Below are positions 25,327 through 33,612 of a stretch of 64,000 nucleotides of DNA, piece after piece (position 1 is the first letter of the stretch; every line of letters starts with the position of its first letter). Origin of the DNA: CAVVAE01 sp963746185 (GTDB lineage Bacteria > Actinomycetota > Actinomycetes > Propionibacteriales > Nocardioidaceae); assembly GCA_963746185.1 (NCBI GenBank), contig CAVVAE010000004.1:1116001-1180000 (forward strand), given 5' to 3'. A program made the position numbers and the translations under genes. The notes beneath the pieces were generated by a model that ran no database searches, was not told the DNA's origin, and was given only the letters and a program-made list of their open reading frames with translations.

Positions 25327-25788
25327 GTGCCCTTCTCCGACACCACCCTGAGCTGGCTGGTTGTTGGTGCCCTTGCCCTGGCGGGGTTGGCGTTCCTGTT
25401 GGCGCTGGCCGCTTGGCGCCGGGCCGGCGTACGTCGTACAGGTGGCTCACGGCCCACCAAGCGCAAGCCCCTTCCCAAGGCTCGAGGGAAGGCAGCCGCG
25501 TTGACGTCCGACCAGGTGTCGGCCGAGATTCACCGGCTTCGCGGCGACGTGGCGACCTCGCTGCGCCACATGGCCGTGGTGCGCTACGACGCCTTCGGTG
25601 ACATGGGTGGCCACCTCTCCTGGTCGATGGCCCTGCTCGATGACGGAGGTGACGGCGTTGTCCTCACCTCGATCCACGGACGCAGCGACTCCCGGACGTA
25701 CGCGAAGAACGTGTCGTCGTGGACCGCCAACCAACAGCTCTCGCCCGAGGAAGAAGAGGCGATCGGTTTCGCCCGCACCGAGGCGTGA
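25327..25788 (+). CDS. DUF4446 family protein
   Basis: 153 aa. One N-terminal membrane helix (LSWLVVGALALAGLAFLLALAAW), a basic linker, then the conserved soluble domain HMAVVRYDAFGDMGGHLSWSMALLDD and VLTSIHGRSDSRTYAK. DUF4446 proteins lie near pheA and serS in many actinobacteria and firmicutes; their function is unknown. The gene is enclosed by a 77-bp inverted repeat, whose right arm starts 11 nt after the stop. Confidence 0.85.
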   Translation: MPFSDTTLSWLVVGALALAGLAFLLALAAWRRAGVRRTGGSRPTKRKPLPKARGKAAALTSDQVSAEIHRLRGDVATSLRHMAVVRYDAFGDMGGHLSWSMALLDDGGDGVVLTSIHGRSDSRTYAKNVSSWTANQQLSPEEEEAIGFARTEA

Positions 25789-25798
25789 GCGGGGAGTC

Positions 25799-25875
25799 GC
25801 CGAGCGGGACGTGGCGGGCGCGGACCCGAAGCGCCGTCAAAGAGCGAAGCGAAAGCGCGAGGGCCGTGACAGCCA
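25799..25875 (-). repeat. Right arm of 77-bp inverted repeat flanking DUF4446 gene
   Basis: Opposite orientation to 25191-25267, four mismatches in 77. It lies between the DUF4446 stop and the 3' end of the convergent pheA gene, so in RNA it could pair with the left arm across about 530 nt. Confidence 0.85.
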
Positions 25876-25915
25876 CGGAGCGCGGTCACCGCAGGCCGCG
25901 CCGGCAACGGCAGGC

Positions 25916-26851
25916 TCACCCCTGGCGGAGGCGCTTCAACCAGGCAGACGCGTCGGCGAAGTCGGAGTCTGATGTCCCCGTACTGATCGACGTCACCGCT
26001 CCATCGGCCCGCGGGTAGGAGCCGAGGAAACGGACATCCGCGCACGTCCGACGCAACCCCATCAGCGCCTCGCCGACCCGCGCCTCCGCGATGTGGCCTT
26101 CGGCATCGATGGAGAAGCAGTACTTGCCCAGCGCCGATCCGGTCGGCCGCGAGTCGATCCGGGTCAAGTCGACGCCTCGGGCTGCAAAATGCTCAAGCAG
26201 CTCGAGCAGGGCGCCTGGGTGGTTGTCGTGGATGAACGCGACCAGCGAGGTCTTGTCGGCACCGGTCGGCCCAGGTGGCGTGCCGATCCGCGACACGAGC
26301 ACGAACCGGGTCACGGCGCCCGTGTGGTCGGCGATCGCGGTCGCCAGCGTCGCCAGTCGGTACGTCTGGGCCGCGATCGGTGCGGAGATCGACGCGTCGT
26401 ACGGCGAGTCCGGCACCGCAACCAGCGCCGCCGCGTGAGCCGTCGACGACTCCAGCACCACCTCGGCGTCCGGAAGATGGGTGGCAAGCCATCGACGACA
26501 CTGCGCCTCGGCGTGCGGATGCGTGGCTACCCGGCGGATGTCCTCGACGTTCGTGCCGGCCTTCGCCATCAGCGCGAACTGCACGTCCACGTGCATTTCC
26601 CGGGTGATCATCAGCGGATCGCCAGTCGACAATTCGTCGAGCGTGGCACTCACGCCCCCCTCGACGGAGTTCTCGATCGGCACCACTGCACCGTCCGCCT
26701 CCGACGCTCGAACCGCGTCGAGCGCCGTGACCACTGACCCGTAAGGCTGCAATTCGGCCTTGGCCGCCGCCGGCAACGACCGCAGGGCCGCCTCGGTGAA
26801 CGTGCCTTCGGGGCCGAGGTAGGCATAACGGGCAGGCGGGACTCCAGGCAT
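25916..26851 (-). CDS. pheA: Prephenate dehydratase
   Basis: 311 aa, monofunctional. Catalytic PDT domain, residues about 8-190: YLGPEGTFTEAAL, VVPIENSVEGGVSATLD and VTRFVLVSR with the conserved T-R-F. ACT domain, about 205-285: KTSLVAFIHDNHPGALLELLEHFAARGVDLTRIDSRPT, which binds phenylalanine for feedback control. It converts prephenate to phenylpyruvate. ATG 26851 has TAGCCT 6 nt upstream. It diverges from larB with a 32-bp gap. Confidence 0.95.
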   Translation of the reverse strand: MPGVPPARYAYLGPEGTFTEAALRSLPAAAKAELQPYGSVVTALDAVRASEADGAVVPIENSVEGGVSATLDELSTGDPLMITREMHVDVQFALMAKAGTNVEDIRRVATHPHAEAQCRRWLATHLPDAEVVLESSTAHAAALVAVPDSPYDASISAPIAAQTYRLATLATAIADHTGAVTRFVLVSRIGTPPGPTGADKTSLVAFIHDNHPGALLELLEHFAARGVDLTRIDSRPTGSALGKYCFSIDAEGHIAEARVGEALMGLRRTCADVRFLGSYPRADGAVTSISTGTSDSDFADASAWLKRLRQG

Positions 26852-26857
26852 GCCCCC

Positions 26858-26863
26858 AGGCTA
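26858..26863 (-). promoter_or_regulatory. -10 box TAGCCT, probable leaderless start of pheA
   Basis: Minus-strand TAGCCT ends 6 nt before ATG 26851. It sits back-to-back with the larB box at 26871. Confidence 0.55.
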
Positions 26864-26870
26864 GAGCCGC

Positions 26871-26876
26871 TACATT
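26871..26876 (+). promoter_or_regulatory. -10 box TACATT, probable leaderless start of larB
   Basis: TACATT ends 7 nt before ATG 26884. The whole divergent control region between pheA and larB is only 32 bp. Confidence 0.55.
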
Positions 26877-26883
26877 CGGCAGC

Positions 26884-27606
26884 ATGACCGACTCTCCCGA
26901 TGTGGACACCGGCCCGGCGTCCCAACCGGGGCTCGACCTCGGATATGCCCGCTTGGACGTCGATCGGGCCGACCGCACGGGGGACCCCGAGGTCATCTAC
27001 GGCGCGAGCAAGCGTCCCGAGCAGGTCGTCGAGCTCCTCGCGACCCTCCATACCGCCCACCCTGACCGCTCCGTGCTGGCCACCCGACTCACTGACGAAG
27101 CAGTCGCCCTGGTCCGCCAAGAGCTGCCTGACGCCGTCATCGACGAGATCGCGGGCGCAGCGACGCTCGGTGAGCTGCCCACCCCGAAGGGCCTCGTGAC
27201 CATTGTCTCCGCCGGTACGTCGGATGCCCGGGTGGCCCACGAGGCGGCCCTCACGGTCCGCGTCTTCGGCGCCGCCGTCGCCGTGATCAACGATGTCGGC
27301 GTCGCGGGTCTCCATCGTGTGCTCGCGGTTCGCGACGATCTGAACGATGCGGACTGCCTCATTGTGGTGGCAGGTATGGAGGGCGCCCTGCCCTCGGTGG
27401 TCGGAGGACTAACCGGTGTACCCCTGGTCGCTATCCCCTCTTCGGTTGGTTATGGCGCATCTTTCGGCGGATTGGCTGCGCTTCTTGGCATGCTGAACTC
27501 CTGCGCCCCCGGAGTTGCCGTCGTCAACATCGACAACGGCTTCGGTGCGGGCGTTTTCGCAGCCCGCGTTGCCCGCAACGCCGCACCGAAAGGACCACGA
27601 CCGTGA
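26884..27606 (+). CDS. larB: Nickel-pincer cofactor biosynthesis protein LarB
   Basis: 240 aa. The C-terminal PurE-like domain is plain: GLVTIVSAGTSDARVAHEAALT, VAGMEGALPSVVGGL and VPLVAIPSSVGYGASFGGLAALLGMLNSCAPGV. LarB carboxylates and hydrolyses nicotinic acid adenine dinucleotide to start the Ni-pincer nucleotide cofactor, first known from lactate racemase. larC overlaps by 4 nt. larE, the sulfur-insertion step, is not next to it. Confidence 0.9.
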   Translation: MTDSPDVDTGPASQPGLDLGYARLDVDRADRTGDPEVIYGASKRPEQVVELLATLHTAHPDRSVLATRLTDEAVALVRQELPDAVIDEIAGAATLGELPTPKGLVTIVSAGTSDARVAHEAALTVRVFGAAVAVINDVGVAGLHRVLAVRDDLNDADCLIVVAGMEGALPSVVGGLTGVPLVAIPSSVGYGASFGGLAALLGMLNSCAPGVAVVNIDNGFGAGVFAARVARNAAPKGPRP

Positions 27607-28805
27607 TCGGCTGGATCGACGCATCTTCGGGTGCCAGTGGAGACATGCTCCTTGGCGCCCTACTCGACGCTGGAGCAGACGAAGATCTGATGCAGCGCTC
27701 GATCGCCGCGGTGGCGCCAGAGGCGACGACTTTGTCGATCGTCCGGGTCCAGCGCGGCACCTTGTGGGGGAACCACGCACTCATCGAGGTGGCTGACTCC
27801 TCGACCCAACGCGGGCTGGCGAGCATCGTCAGCCTGATCGCCGGCGCTGACCTCGAGCCCGACATCAGCAGGCACGCCATCGAGGTCTTCAGCCGGCTCG
27901 GCGCCGCGGAGGCAGCCATCCACGGCGTGAGCGTCAACGAAGTGCAGTTCCACGAGGTCGGTGCGCTCGACGCGATCGCCGACATCATTGGCGTCTGCGC
28001 CGGCTTCGTGTCGCTCGGTCTCAGCGAGGTGAAGTCGAGCCCGGTAGCAGTGGGTTCTGGCACCGTATCGACGAATCACGGTGAGATGAGCATCCCGGCC
28101 CCGGCCGTGGCCACCTTGCTGCGAGGAGTCCCGACCTTTGCGGGCCCGGTGCAGGCAGAGCTGTGCACGCCCACCGGCGCCGCATTGCTCAGCCACTGGG
28201 TGAGCTCATGGGGCACTCAGCCGATGATGACCGTCGACACCATCGGCACCGGCGCCGGCACGAAGGACTTCCCCGACCACGCGAACGTGCTCCGCATCTT
28301 CCTCGGTGTTCCGCACACGCCCAGTCAGCAGCAGGCGGTGGTCTACGAGACCAACGTCGACGACCTCGACCCGAGACTGTGGCCGACGATCCTCGACCTG
28401 TTGCTCGACGCCGGCGCGTCCGATGCTTGGCTGACGCCGATCATCATGAAGAAGGGCCGCCCGGCGTACACCTTGTCGGCCTTGCTGCGTCCCGCCGTCG
28501 CTGACGAAGTACGTGCCGTGATCTTCGCGGAGACGTCGGCGATCGGGCTGCGCGAGACCTTCGTCGGGAAGCACACGCTCGACCGGGAGTTCATGCACGT
28601 CGAGGTCGACGGCCGAAAGATCGCGGTGAAGCTCGCCGTATCCGAAGGCGTTGTGGTCAACGTCCAGCCGGAGTACGACGATGTGGCCGCTGCCGCGAAG
28701 TCGCTCGGCCGACCGGTCAAGGCGGTGCTCGCCGACGCCATCGCCGAGGCGTCGTCCTACTGGCCTGCACGCAACGGGTCGGGGCGGCGAATCAGCGGTC
28801 GGTAG
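27603..28805 (+). CDS. larC: Nickel-pincer cofactor nickel insertase LarC
   Basis: 400 aa. N-terminal block WIDASSGASGDMLLGALLDAG, then FHEVGALDAIADIIGV and CTPTGAALL. The C-terminal part has ETNVDDLDPRLWP and PIIMKKGRPAYTLSAL. LarC inserts nickel into the pincer cofactor in a CTP-dependent step. GTG 27603 overlaps the larB stop (GTGA). In some species larC is split by programmed frameshifting; here it is a single frame. Confidence 0.9.
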   Translation: MIGWIDASSGASGDMLLGALLDAGADEDLMQRSIAAVAPEATTLSIVRVQRGTLWGNHALIEVADSSTQRGLASIVSLIAGADLEPDISRHAIEVFSRLGAAEAAIHGVSVNEVQFHEVGALDAIADIIGVCAGFVSLGLSEVKSSPVAVGSGTVSTNHGEMSIPAPAVATLLRGVPTFAGPVQAELCTPTGAALLSHWVSSWGTQPMMTVDTIGTGAGTKDFPDHANVLRIFLGVPHTPSQQQAVVYETNVDDLDPRLWPTILDLLLDAGASDAWLTPIIMKKGRPAYTLSALLRPAVADEVRAVIFAETSAIGLRETFVGKHTLDREFMHVEVDGRKIAVKLAVSEGVVVNVQPEYDDVAAAAKSLGRPVKAVLADAIAEASSYWPARNGSGRRISGR

Positions 28806-28847
28806 ACTCGCCCCGCTCTGCACCACTCCCCGACCGTTGGGCTCTCG

Positions 28848-29453
28848 ATGGACTGGCACCTCGTGTTGGTCAGCTTCGGGCTGATCTTCCCTGTTGAGTT
28901 GCCCGACAAGACGTTCGTCGCGACGCTGGTGCTCTCGACCCGCTACCGACCGATCGCGGTCTGGATCGGTGTCGGTCTGGCTTTCGGCGTGCAATGCCTC
29001 GTCGCGGTCACTGCCGGCCACGCCGTGTCGTTCCTGCCCGAGTGGGTCATCCATGTGGTCAGCACGGTGATGTTCCTACTCGGCGCCATCATCTTGTTCC
29101 GGGCCGCGCCGAAGGCCGATGCGGCGGAGAAGGAGCAGGAGGAGGAGTTCGCCAAGAAGGCGAGCATGGACCGGTCCGGTTGGCATGCGGTCGTCACGTC
29201 GTTCCTCGTCCTCTTCGCCGCTGAGTGGGGTGACCTCTCACAGATCCTGACGCTCAACCTGGTGGCCAAGTACGGATCACCTGTGGCGATCTTCATCGGC
29301 TCGTGGGCAGCGCTGCTCACGGTTTCGGGGCTCGCCATTATCGGCGGCCGGGTGCTGCTGCGCTACATGAAGCTGTCGGTGCTCCACTACATCGCGGGGA
29401 GCGTCTGCCTCATCTTCGTGGTCGTCGGCATCGTCCAGCTCGCGACGGCGTGA
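28848..29453 (+). CDS. TMEM165/GDT1 family cation transporter
   Basis: 201 aa, six membrane helices in two inverted halves. The two signature motifs are ELPDKTF (usually E-x-G-D-K-T) near residue 18 and EWGDLSQ near residue 126, separated by a charged loop. The family moves Mn2+ or Ca2+, probably out of the cytoplasm in bacteria. It follows larC by 42 nt and may be cotranscribed. No yybP-type Mn riboswitch can fit in that gap. The Gly-to-Pro change in the first motif is unusual. Confidence 0.85.
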   Translation: MDWHLVLVSFGLIFPVELPDKTFVATLVLSTRYRPIAVWIGVGLAFGVQCLVAVTAGHAVSFLPEWVIHVVSTVMFLLGAIILFRAAPKADAAEKEQEEEFAKKASMDRSGWHAVVTSFLVLFAAEWGDLSQILTLNLVAKYGSPVAIFIGSWAALLTVSGLAIIGGRVLLRYMKLSVLHYIAGSVCLIFVVVGIVQLATA

Positions 29454-29539
29454 CCGCTTCGACTCGGGATCACGTCGAATCGTCGTACTCCGTCCCTTCT
29501 GCGCTCCTCGTTGCACCTCACGCTGCGCACGACCCCGGA

Positions 29540-29545
29540 TAGGCT
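29540..29545 (+). promoter_or_regulatory. -10 box TAGGCT, probable leaderless start of arcA
   Basis: TAGGCT ends 7 nt before ATG 29553, and no Shine-Dalgarno is present. Confidence 0.55.
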
Positions 29546-29552
29546 CTGCCCC

Positions 29553-30767
29553 ATGACCCTCAGTCTTGGTGCCGACAGCGAGGTCGGCAGGCTGCGGACC
29601 GTGCTGCTGCATCGGCCAGGTCCGGAGCTGCAACGGCTGACCCCTCGCAACAACGACAGCCTGCTGTTCGACGGAATCCCCTGGGTCGGACGCGCCCAGG
29701 AGGAGCACGACGCGTTCGCAGCCGCGCTGCGCGAGCGCGATGTCGAAGTCGTCTACCTCGTCGAACTGCTCGTGGAGACGCTCGCCCACCCCGCGGCCCA
29801 CGAACAGGCGATCAGTCACGTAACTGCGAGTCTCCGTCTCGGCGACACGTTGCGTGGCTATCTCCAGACGTGGCTGCACCAGCTCTCACCTGCAGAACTC
29901 GCGGCCGCGATCACAGCGGGAGTGCGCAACGACGAAGTGCGCGGCGGTTTCGGACTCGTGACGAGCCTGCTGCAGCACGACGACTTCTTGGTCGACCCGC
30001 TCCCCAACCTGCTGTTCACCCGAGACTCGTCGTTCTGGCTGCGCGATCGAGTGGCCGTGACGAGTCTCGCGATGCCAGCACGAGCGCGCGAGACGCAGCT
30101 GACCGAGCTGATCTATCAGTTCCACCCCAGGTTTGACTCGACACCACGGGTGCACGGCTGGCAGCTCGAGCACCTCGAGGGCGGCGACGTGCTGCTCCTG
30201 GGTCCGGGTGTCATCGCCGTCGGCGTCGGAGAACGTACGACGCCTGCCGGTGCTGAGCGCTTCGCGCGCCGCGCCTTCGCCGACGGTTTGGCGCACACGG
30301 TGCTCGCCGTCCCGATCGCGCAGGAACGGGCCACCATGCACCTCGACACGGTCTGCACGATGGTCGACGTCGACTCGATCGTGATGTATCCGAACGTGGC
30401 CGACACGCTGTCGGCTCATGCCGTCACGTGTCGCGAACCGCACGACGACGAGACACAGCTCGAGCTTGCGGTGGCTGACGCCGAACCCTTCCTGGTAGCT
30501 GCTGCCAAGGCGATGGGAATCGACACCCTGCGCCAGATCGACACCGGTCTCGATCCCGTGACGGCCGAACGCGAGCAGTGGGACGACGGCAACAACACGT
30601 TGGCCATCGCGCCTCGGGTCGCCGTTGCCTATGAGCGCAACGTGGAGACGAACGAGCGACTTCGTGAGGCAGGGATTGACGTCGTCGCGATCGCGGGATC
30701 AGAGCTTGGCTCGGGGCGCGGCGGGCCGCGGTGCATGTCGTGCCCGATCACCCGTGACCCGCTCTGA
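29553..30767 (+). CDS. arcA: Arginine deiminase
   Basis: 404 aa. Guanidino-modifying fold with LLFTRDSSFW, HLEGGDVLLLG, TMHLDTVCTMVD and nucleophile Cys in GRGGPRCMSCP. It hydrolyses arginine to citrulline and ammonia. The companions arcB, arcC and arcD are not present, so it acts alone here or with genes elsewhere. The start at ATG 29553 has a leaderless-type -10; an in-frame start 14 codons upstream is rejected. Confidence 0.93.
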   Translation: MTLSLGADSEVGRLRTVLLHRPGPELQRLTPRNNDSLLFDGIPWVGRAQEEHDAFAAALRERDVEVVYLVELLVETLAHPAAHEQAISHVTASLRLGDTLRGYLQTWLHQLSPAELAAAITAGVRNDEVRGGFGLVTSLLQHDDFLVDPLPNLLFTRDSSFWLRDRVAVTSLAMPARARETQLTELIYQFHPRFDSTPRVHGWQLEHLEGGDVLLLGPGVIAVGVGERTTPAGAERFARRAFADGLAHTVLAVPIAQERATMHLDTVCTMVDVDSIVMYPNVADTLSAHAVTCREPHDDETQLELAVADAEPFLVAAAKAMGIDTLRQIDTGLDPVTAEREQWDDGNNTLAIAPRVAVAYERNVETNERLREAGIDVVAIAGSELGSGRGGPRCMSCPITRDPL

Positions 30768-31033
30768 CCAAGGACGCGACGCGCGAAACCACTCAGGCAC
30801 TCGAGCTGGGAGGCTCAGTGATGGGGGCCTTCGGAGAATTGGAGAACCCGGCCGTTACTGACGGGGGATACAGCAACGACCGGGTGTGGTAGAAGTTTAA
30901 AGCGAATTTGAGTCGCACACAAGCGCAACGCTCCGATCCGTGACCCGGATCTCAGCAGCCTCCTGGGTGACCTGTTGGCCGGTCCAAAGCCTTTGTTTTC
31001 TTGCGATTTCACGGGTTGAGGGCAAGAAGGCGC
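30768..31033. other. Non-coding gap between convergent arcA and DUF5926 genes
   Basis: 266 bases, more AT-rich than the surroundings near 30885-30915. A 6-bp hairpin GATCCG-TGACC-CGGATC at 30935-30951 may be a terminator. I see no gene or known RNA. Confidence 0.5.
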
Positions 31034-31987
31034 TCAGCGAATCGTGATCTGCCTATTGGCCAAACCGTTTCGTGCGGACCGTTCCTGGTCGGTGACAGCC
31101 GACTCGTCGGCCAGCGCCTCGGTCAGCCGATCCGCGAACGCGGCGGCTGGCTCCTCAAGCGAATCAGCACCTGTTCCTACGGGCAGATCCCACACTGGAA
31201 CGAGCAGCCCGTGCGCGCGGAACGATCCGACCAGGCGCGACTGATCTCCCAGCCGGTCAGCATCAGCAACATGCAACCGAGCAAGAGCAGTGAGCAACGA
31301 CTCTTCGTCGTGGGGCATCACCCAACGCAGATGCTCCTTGGTTCCGACCGAGGTCCAGAACGCGGCATCGACCGACTCCAACCGAGAAGTCGGCTCGATA
31401 GAGGAGTTGAGCGTCTCCAAGGTGGCCGCAACACTGGCCTCTTCCTCCTCGGAGTCCTCGAACCAGAAGTCGTAGCCCTCCAGCACATCCACCTCAAAGC
31501 TCGACTCCGGATCGACGACGTCTTGCAAGCGTGGTCCTGGACCTGGTAGGTCAGGCATCACGACGCTGGTGCCTTTCTCTCCTTCGAGAGCCAGCCGCAA
31601 AGCCTCGGCGAAGTCGCGGCTCGGATCTCCGGACTGCTGGGCGACCTGCGCCGCGACCCACACCTCGCCGTTGTTGCGGACCTGGGCGGGGACGATTCCC
31701 GGGAGCACGGTGACGACCGACACGTCGCGATCGGAGACGTCAGCGTCGTACGCATCAGAGCGCAACGTCAGCCGAGCCTTCGCGGCTGGCACGAACTCGC
31801 GCATCGCGACCCAGTCACATTCGCCGGGCAGTCCTGCAAACGTGCGGACGACGTACGGCGTCGTGCCACTGGCACTGCCGTGGCACGACTTGTAGCGCCG
31901 GCCAGATCCGCAGGGACAGGGCTGTCGGGGTCCGACTGCATCGCCTGTCGGTGCCGCCTTCGCCTTGGTGCGTGCCTTCTTGCCCAT
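31034..31987 (-). CDS. DUF5926 family protein with SEC-C zinc motif
   Basis: 317 aa. A basic N-terminus (GKKARTKAKAAPTG) is followed by the SEC-C motif PCPCGSGRRYKSCHG, which binds zinc, then a conserved alpha/beta domain (LPGECDWVAMREFVPAAKARL). The family is almost confined to actinobacteria and has no known function. ATG 31987 has AAGGA 5 nt upstream and begins the conserved part. The C-terminus ends with a predicted helix. Confidence 0.8.
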   Translation of the reverse strand: MGKKARTKAKAAPTGDAVGPRQPCPCGSGRRYKSCHGSASGTTPYVVRTFAGLPGECDWVAMREFVPAAKARLTLRSDAYDADVSDRDVSVVTVLPGIVPAQVRNNGEVWVAAQVAQQSGDPSRDFAEALRLALEGEKGTSVVMPDLPGPGPRLQDVVDPESSFEVDVLEGYDFWFEDSEEEEASVAATLETLNSSIEPTSRLESVDAAFWTSVGTKEHLRWVMPHDEESLLTALARLHVADADRLGDQSRLVGSFRAHGLLVPVWDLPVGTGADSLEEPAAAFADRLTEALADESAVTDQERSARNGLANRQITIR

Positions 31988-32105
31988 GGTGTCCTTGTCT
32001 CTCCAGTCGCTGTTCACCGCTCATCGCGATCACCCGCAATTCTCGCGCACCGGAAGCCGGTGAGCTCAGGTGGGGACGGATGATGACGCGCTGCGCGTCA
32101 ACGGT

Positions 32106-32525
32106 TCAAGCGAGGTTGAGGATGCCGAAGACAGTGTTACCGCCTCGGGTTTCCAACACACCCCAGTCGCGCGTCAGGTTGCGCACGATCGACAGACCGC
32201 GACCGCCGAGTGCCAGCGTCGGAGGACTGAGCAACGTCGGCAGAGTCGCCGAGCCGCCGTCGATGACCGACAGTCGGATCGTGAGATCGTCGATCTCGAG
32301 TCCCACCCGCAGCACGCCGTTAGGAAGTGGCCGGGCGTGGCGAAGGGCGTTGCCGAGCAGTTCGCTGACGACAACTTGCGCGTCTTCGATGACGGTGGGA
32401 GCAACGCCGTGACGACGGAGCGTGACACTGATCGTGTCGCGAACGTCGCGCACAGAGGTCGGCGAGAAGGGGACAGTCCAAGACTGTGCCTGCTCGTCAA
32501 GGTGGCGAACGTCGACCGTGCTCAC
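32106..32525 (-). CDS. GHKL ATPase domain protein, anti-sigma/serine-kinase type
   Basis: 139 aa, a single HATPase_c domain: N box VVVSELLGNALRHA, then LSVIDGGSATLP in the G1 position and LGGRGLSIVRNL. This is the RsbW-like layout of small actinobacterial anti-sigma kinases. The G1 motif reads DGG rather than the canonical DxGxG, so ATP binding may be altered. GTG 32525 has CACAGT 6 nt upstream. No anti-anti-sigma factor adjoins it; the sigma cluster at 53 kb is a possible target. Confidence 0.72.
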   Translation of the reverse strand: MSTVDVRHLDEQAQSWTVPFSPTSVRDVRDTISVTLRRHGVAPTVIEDAQVVVSELLGNALRHARPLPNGVLRVGLEIDDLTIRLSVIDGGSATLPTLLSPPTLALGGRGLSIVRNLTRDWGVLETRGGNTVFGILNLA

Positions 32526-32616
32526 GCATCCACTGTGACTACCGAATGGAGACTTCGCAAGCGATTGTCGGATATGCCCGCGTTGTCGAAATGGCCTTGT
32601 GTACTGGACCTTTGGT

Positions 32617-33495
32617 TCAGTTTGCTCGTTCTTGCAACTGCGAAAGTACGGCGGCTGGGTCGTCGGTGATCACGGCATCGACACCGAGTGCGGCGCACAT
32701 TTCGATGTCCTCGGGGTGGTTGGCGACCCACACATGCACCTGGTTCCCGGCTGCGTGAGCCTTGGCGACGTACTCCGGGTGTGCGCGGATGATGTCGATC
32801 GACGGACCGGCGACGCTCGCGCCAAGGGGCAAGCTGCCATCGCGGAAGCGAAGCGGCACCCGATCCATCAGGTAGACCATCTGAAGCGTCGGCGCCATTT
32901 CAAGGCATCGGCGCAAGCTCATCCACGAGAAGCTCATGACCCGGGCGGGCGAGGTCACGCCGCGTCGTGGCCGGGCCCAGCCGTATCTGTCAAGGAGCTC
33001 CATCAGGCGTCGTTCCACAAGCCCGGCGTAGCGCGTGGGGTGCTTCGTCTCGATGGCGATCTCGACCGGGCTGCCCCAGTCGTGGACGGTGTCGAGCAGC
33101 CGCTCGAGCGTCAAGATCGAACCAGTCGCTGGAGCGGGGTCGAGCGCTTCGTCATCGAGTTCTTGCCAAGGATGCTTCCACGACGACCAGTCGAACGCCT
33201 CGAGCTGATCAAGCTGCAACGTCGAGACCGCGCCCTGGCCGTTGCTCGTGCGCTCGACGCGGCGGTCATGAACGCAGACCAGATGTCCGTCAGCCGTTAG
33301 CCGCACGTCGCATTCGAGTGCCTCGGCGCCCTCTTCCAACGCGTGGACGTACGCGTCGAGAGTGTGTTCGGCCTTGGCGAAACTCGAACCCCGATGGGCC
33401 ACTACCTGTGGGGCAGTGCCGGGCGACCAAGGAATACGAGGACGTCTTCGCAGACTGAGGCTGCGTAGTCCGTCGATGCCTCGCATCTTCGTCAC
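32617..33495 (-). CDS. Glycerophosphodiester phosphodiesterase
   Basis: 292 aa TIM barrel. VVAHRGSSFAKAEHTLDAY carries the catalytic His, ALECDVRLTADGHLVCVHD the metal ligands and second His, with later IAIETKHP and VHVWVANHPEDI. It hydrolyses glycerophosphodiesters to glycerol 3-phosphate and an alcohol. There is no signal peptide, so it is cytoplasmic. GTG 33495 gives a 30-residue basic leader before the barrel. Confidence 0.88.
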   Translation of the reverse strand: MTKMRGIDGLRSLSLRRRPRIPWSPGTAPQVVAHRGSSFAKAEHTLDAYVHALEEGAEALECDVRLTADGHLVCVHDRRVERTSNGQGAVSTLQLDQLEAFDWSSWKHPWQELDDEALDPAPATGSILTLERLLDTVHDWGSPVEIAIETKHPTRYAGLVERRLMELLDRYGWARPRRGVTSPARVMSFSWMSLRRCLEMAPTLQMVYLMDRVPLRFRDGSLPLGASVAGPSIDIIRAHPEYVAKAHAAGNQVHVWVANHPEDIEMCAALGVDAVITDDPAAVLSQLQERAN

Positions 33496-33612
33496 AAGTC
33501 AATCGTGACACGCCGCAGGCAAAAAGGCGGGACCAGAGCCGCGCCCTCGGGCGCAACAAGTCGTGAACACCCGGCTTCCGACAGGTATCGTGCGTCCAAG
33601 CAGAGCGGCGCG

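Noticed and set aside
28806..28847. Mn-sensing riboswitch upstream of the GDT1 transporter
   Set aside because: The gap is 42 nt, too short for a yybP-type fold.
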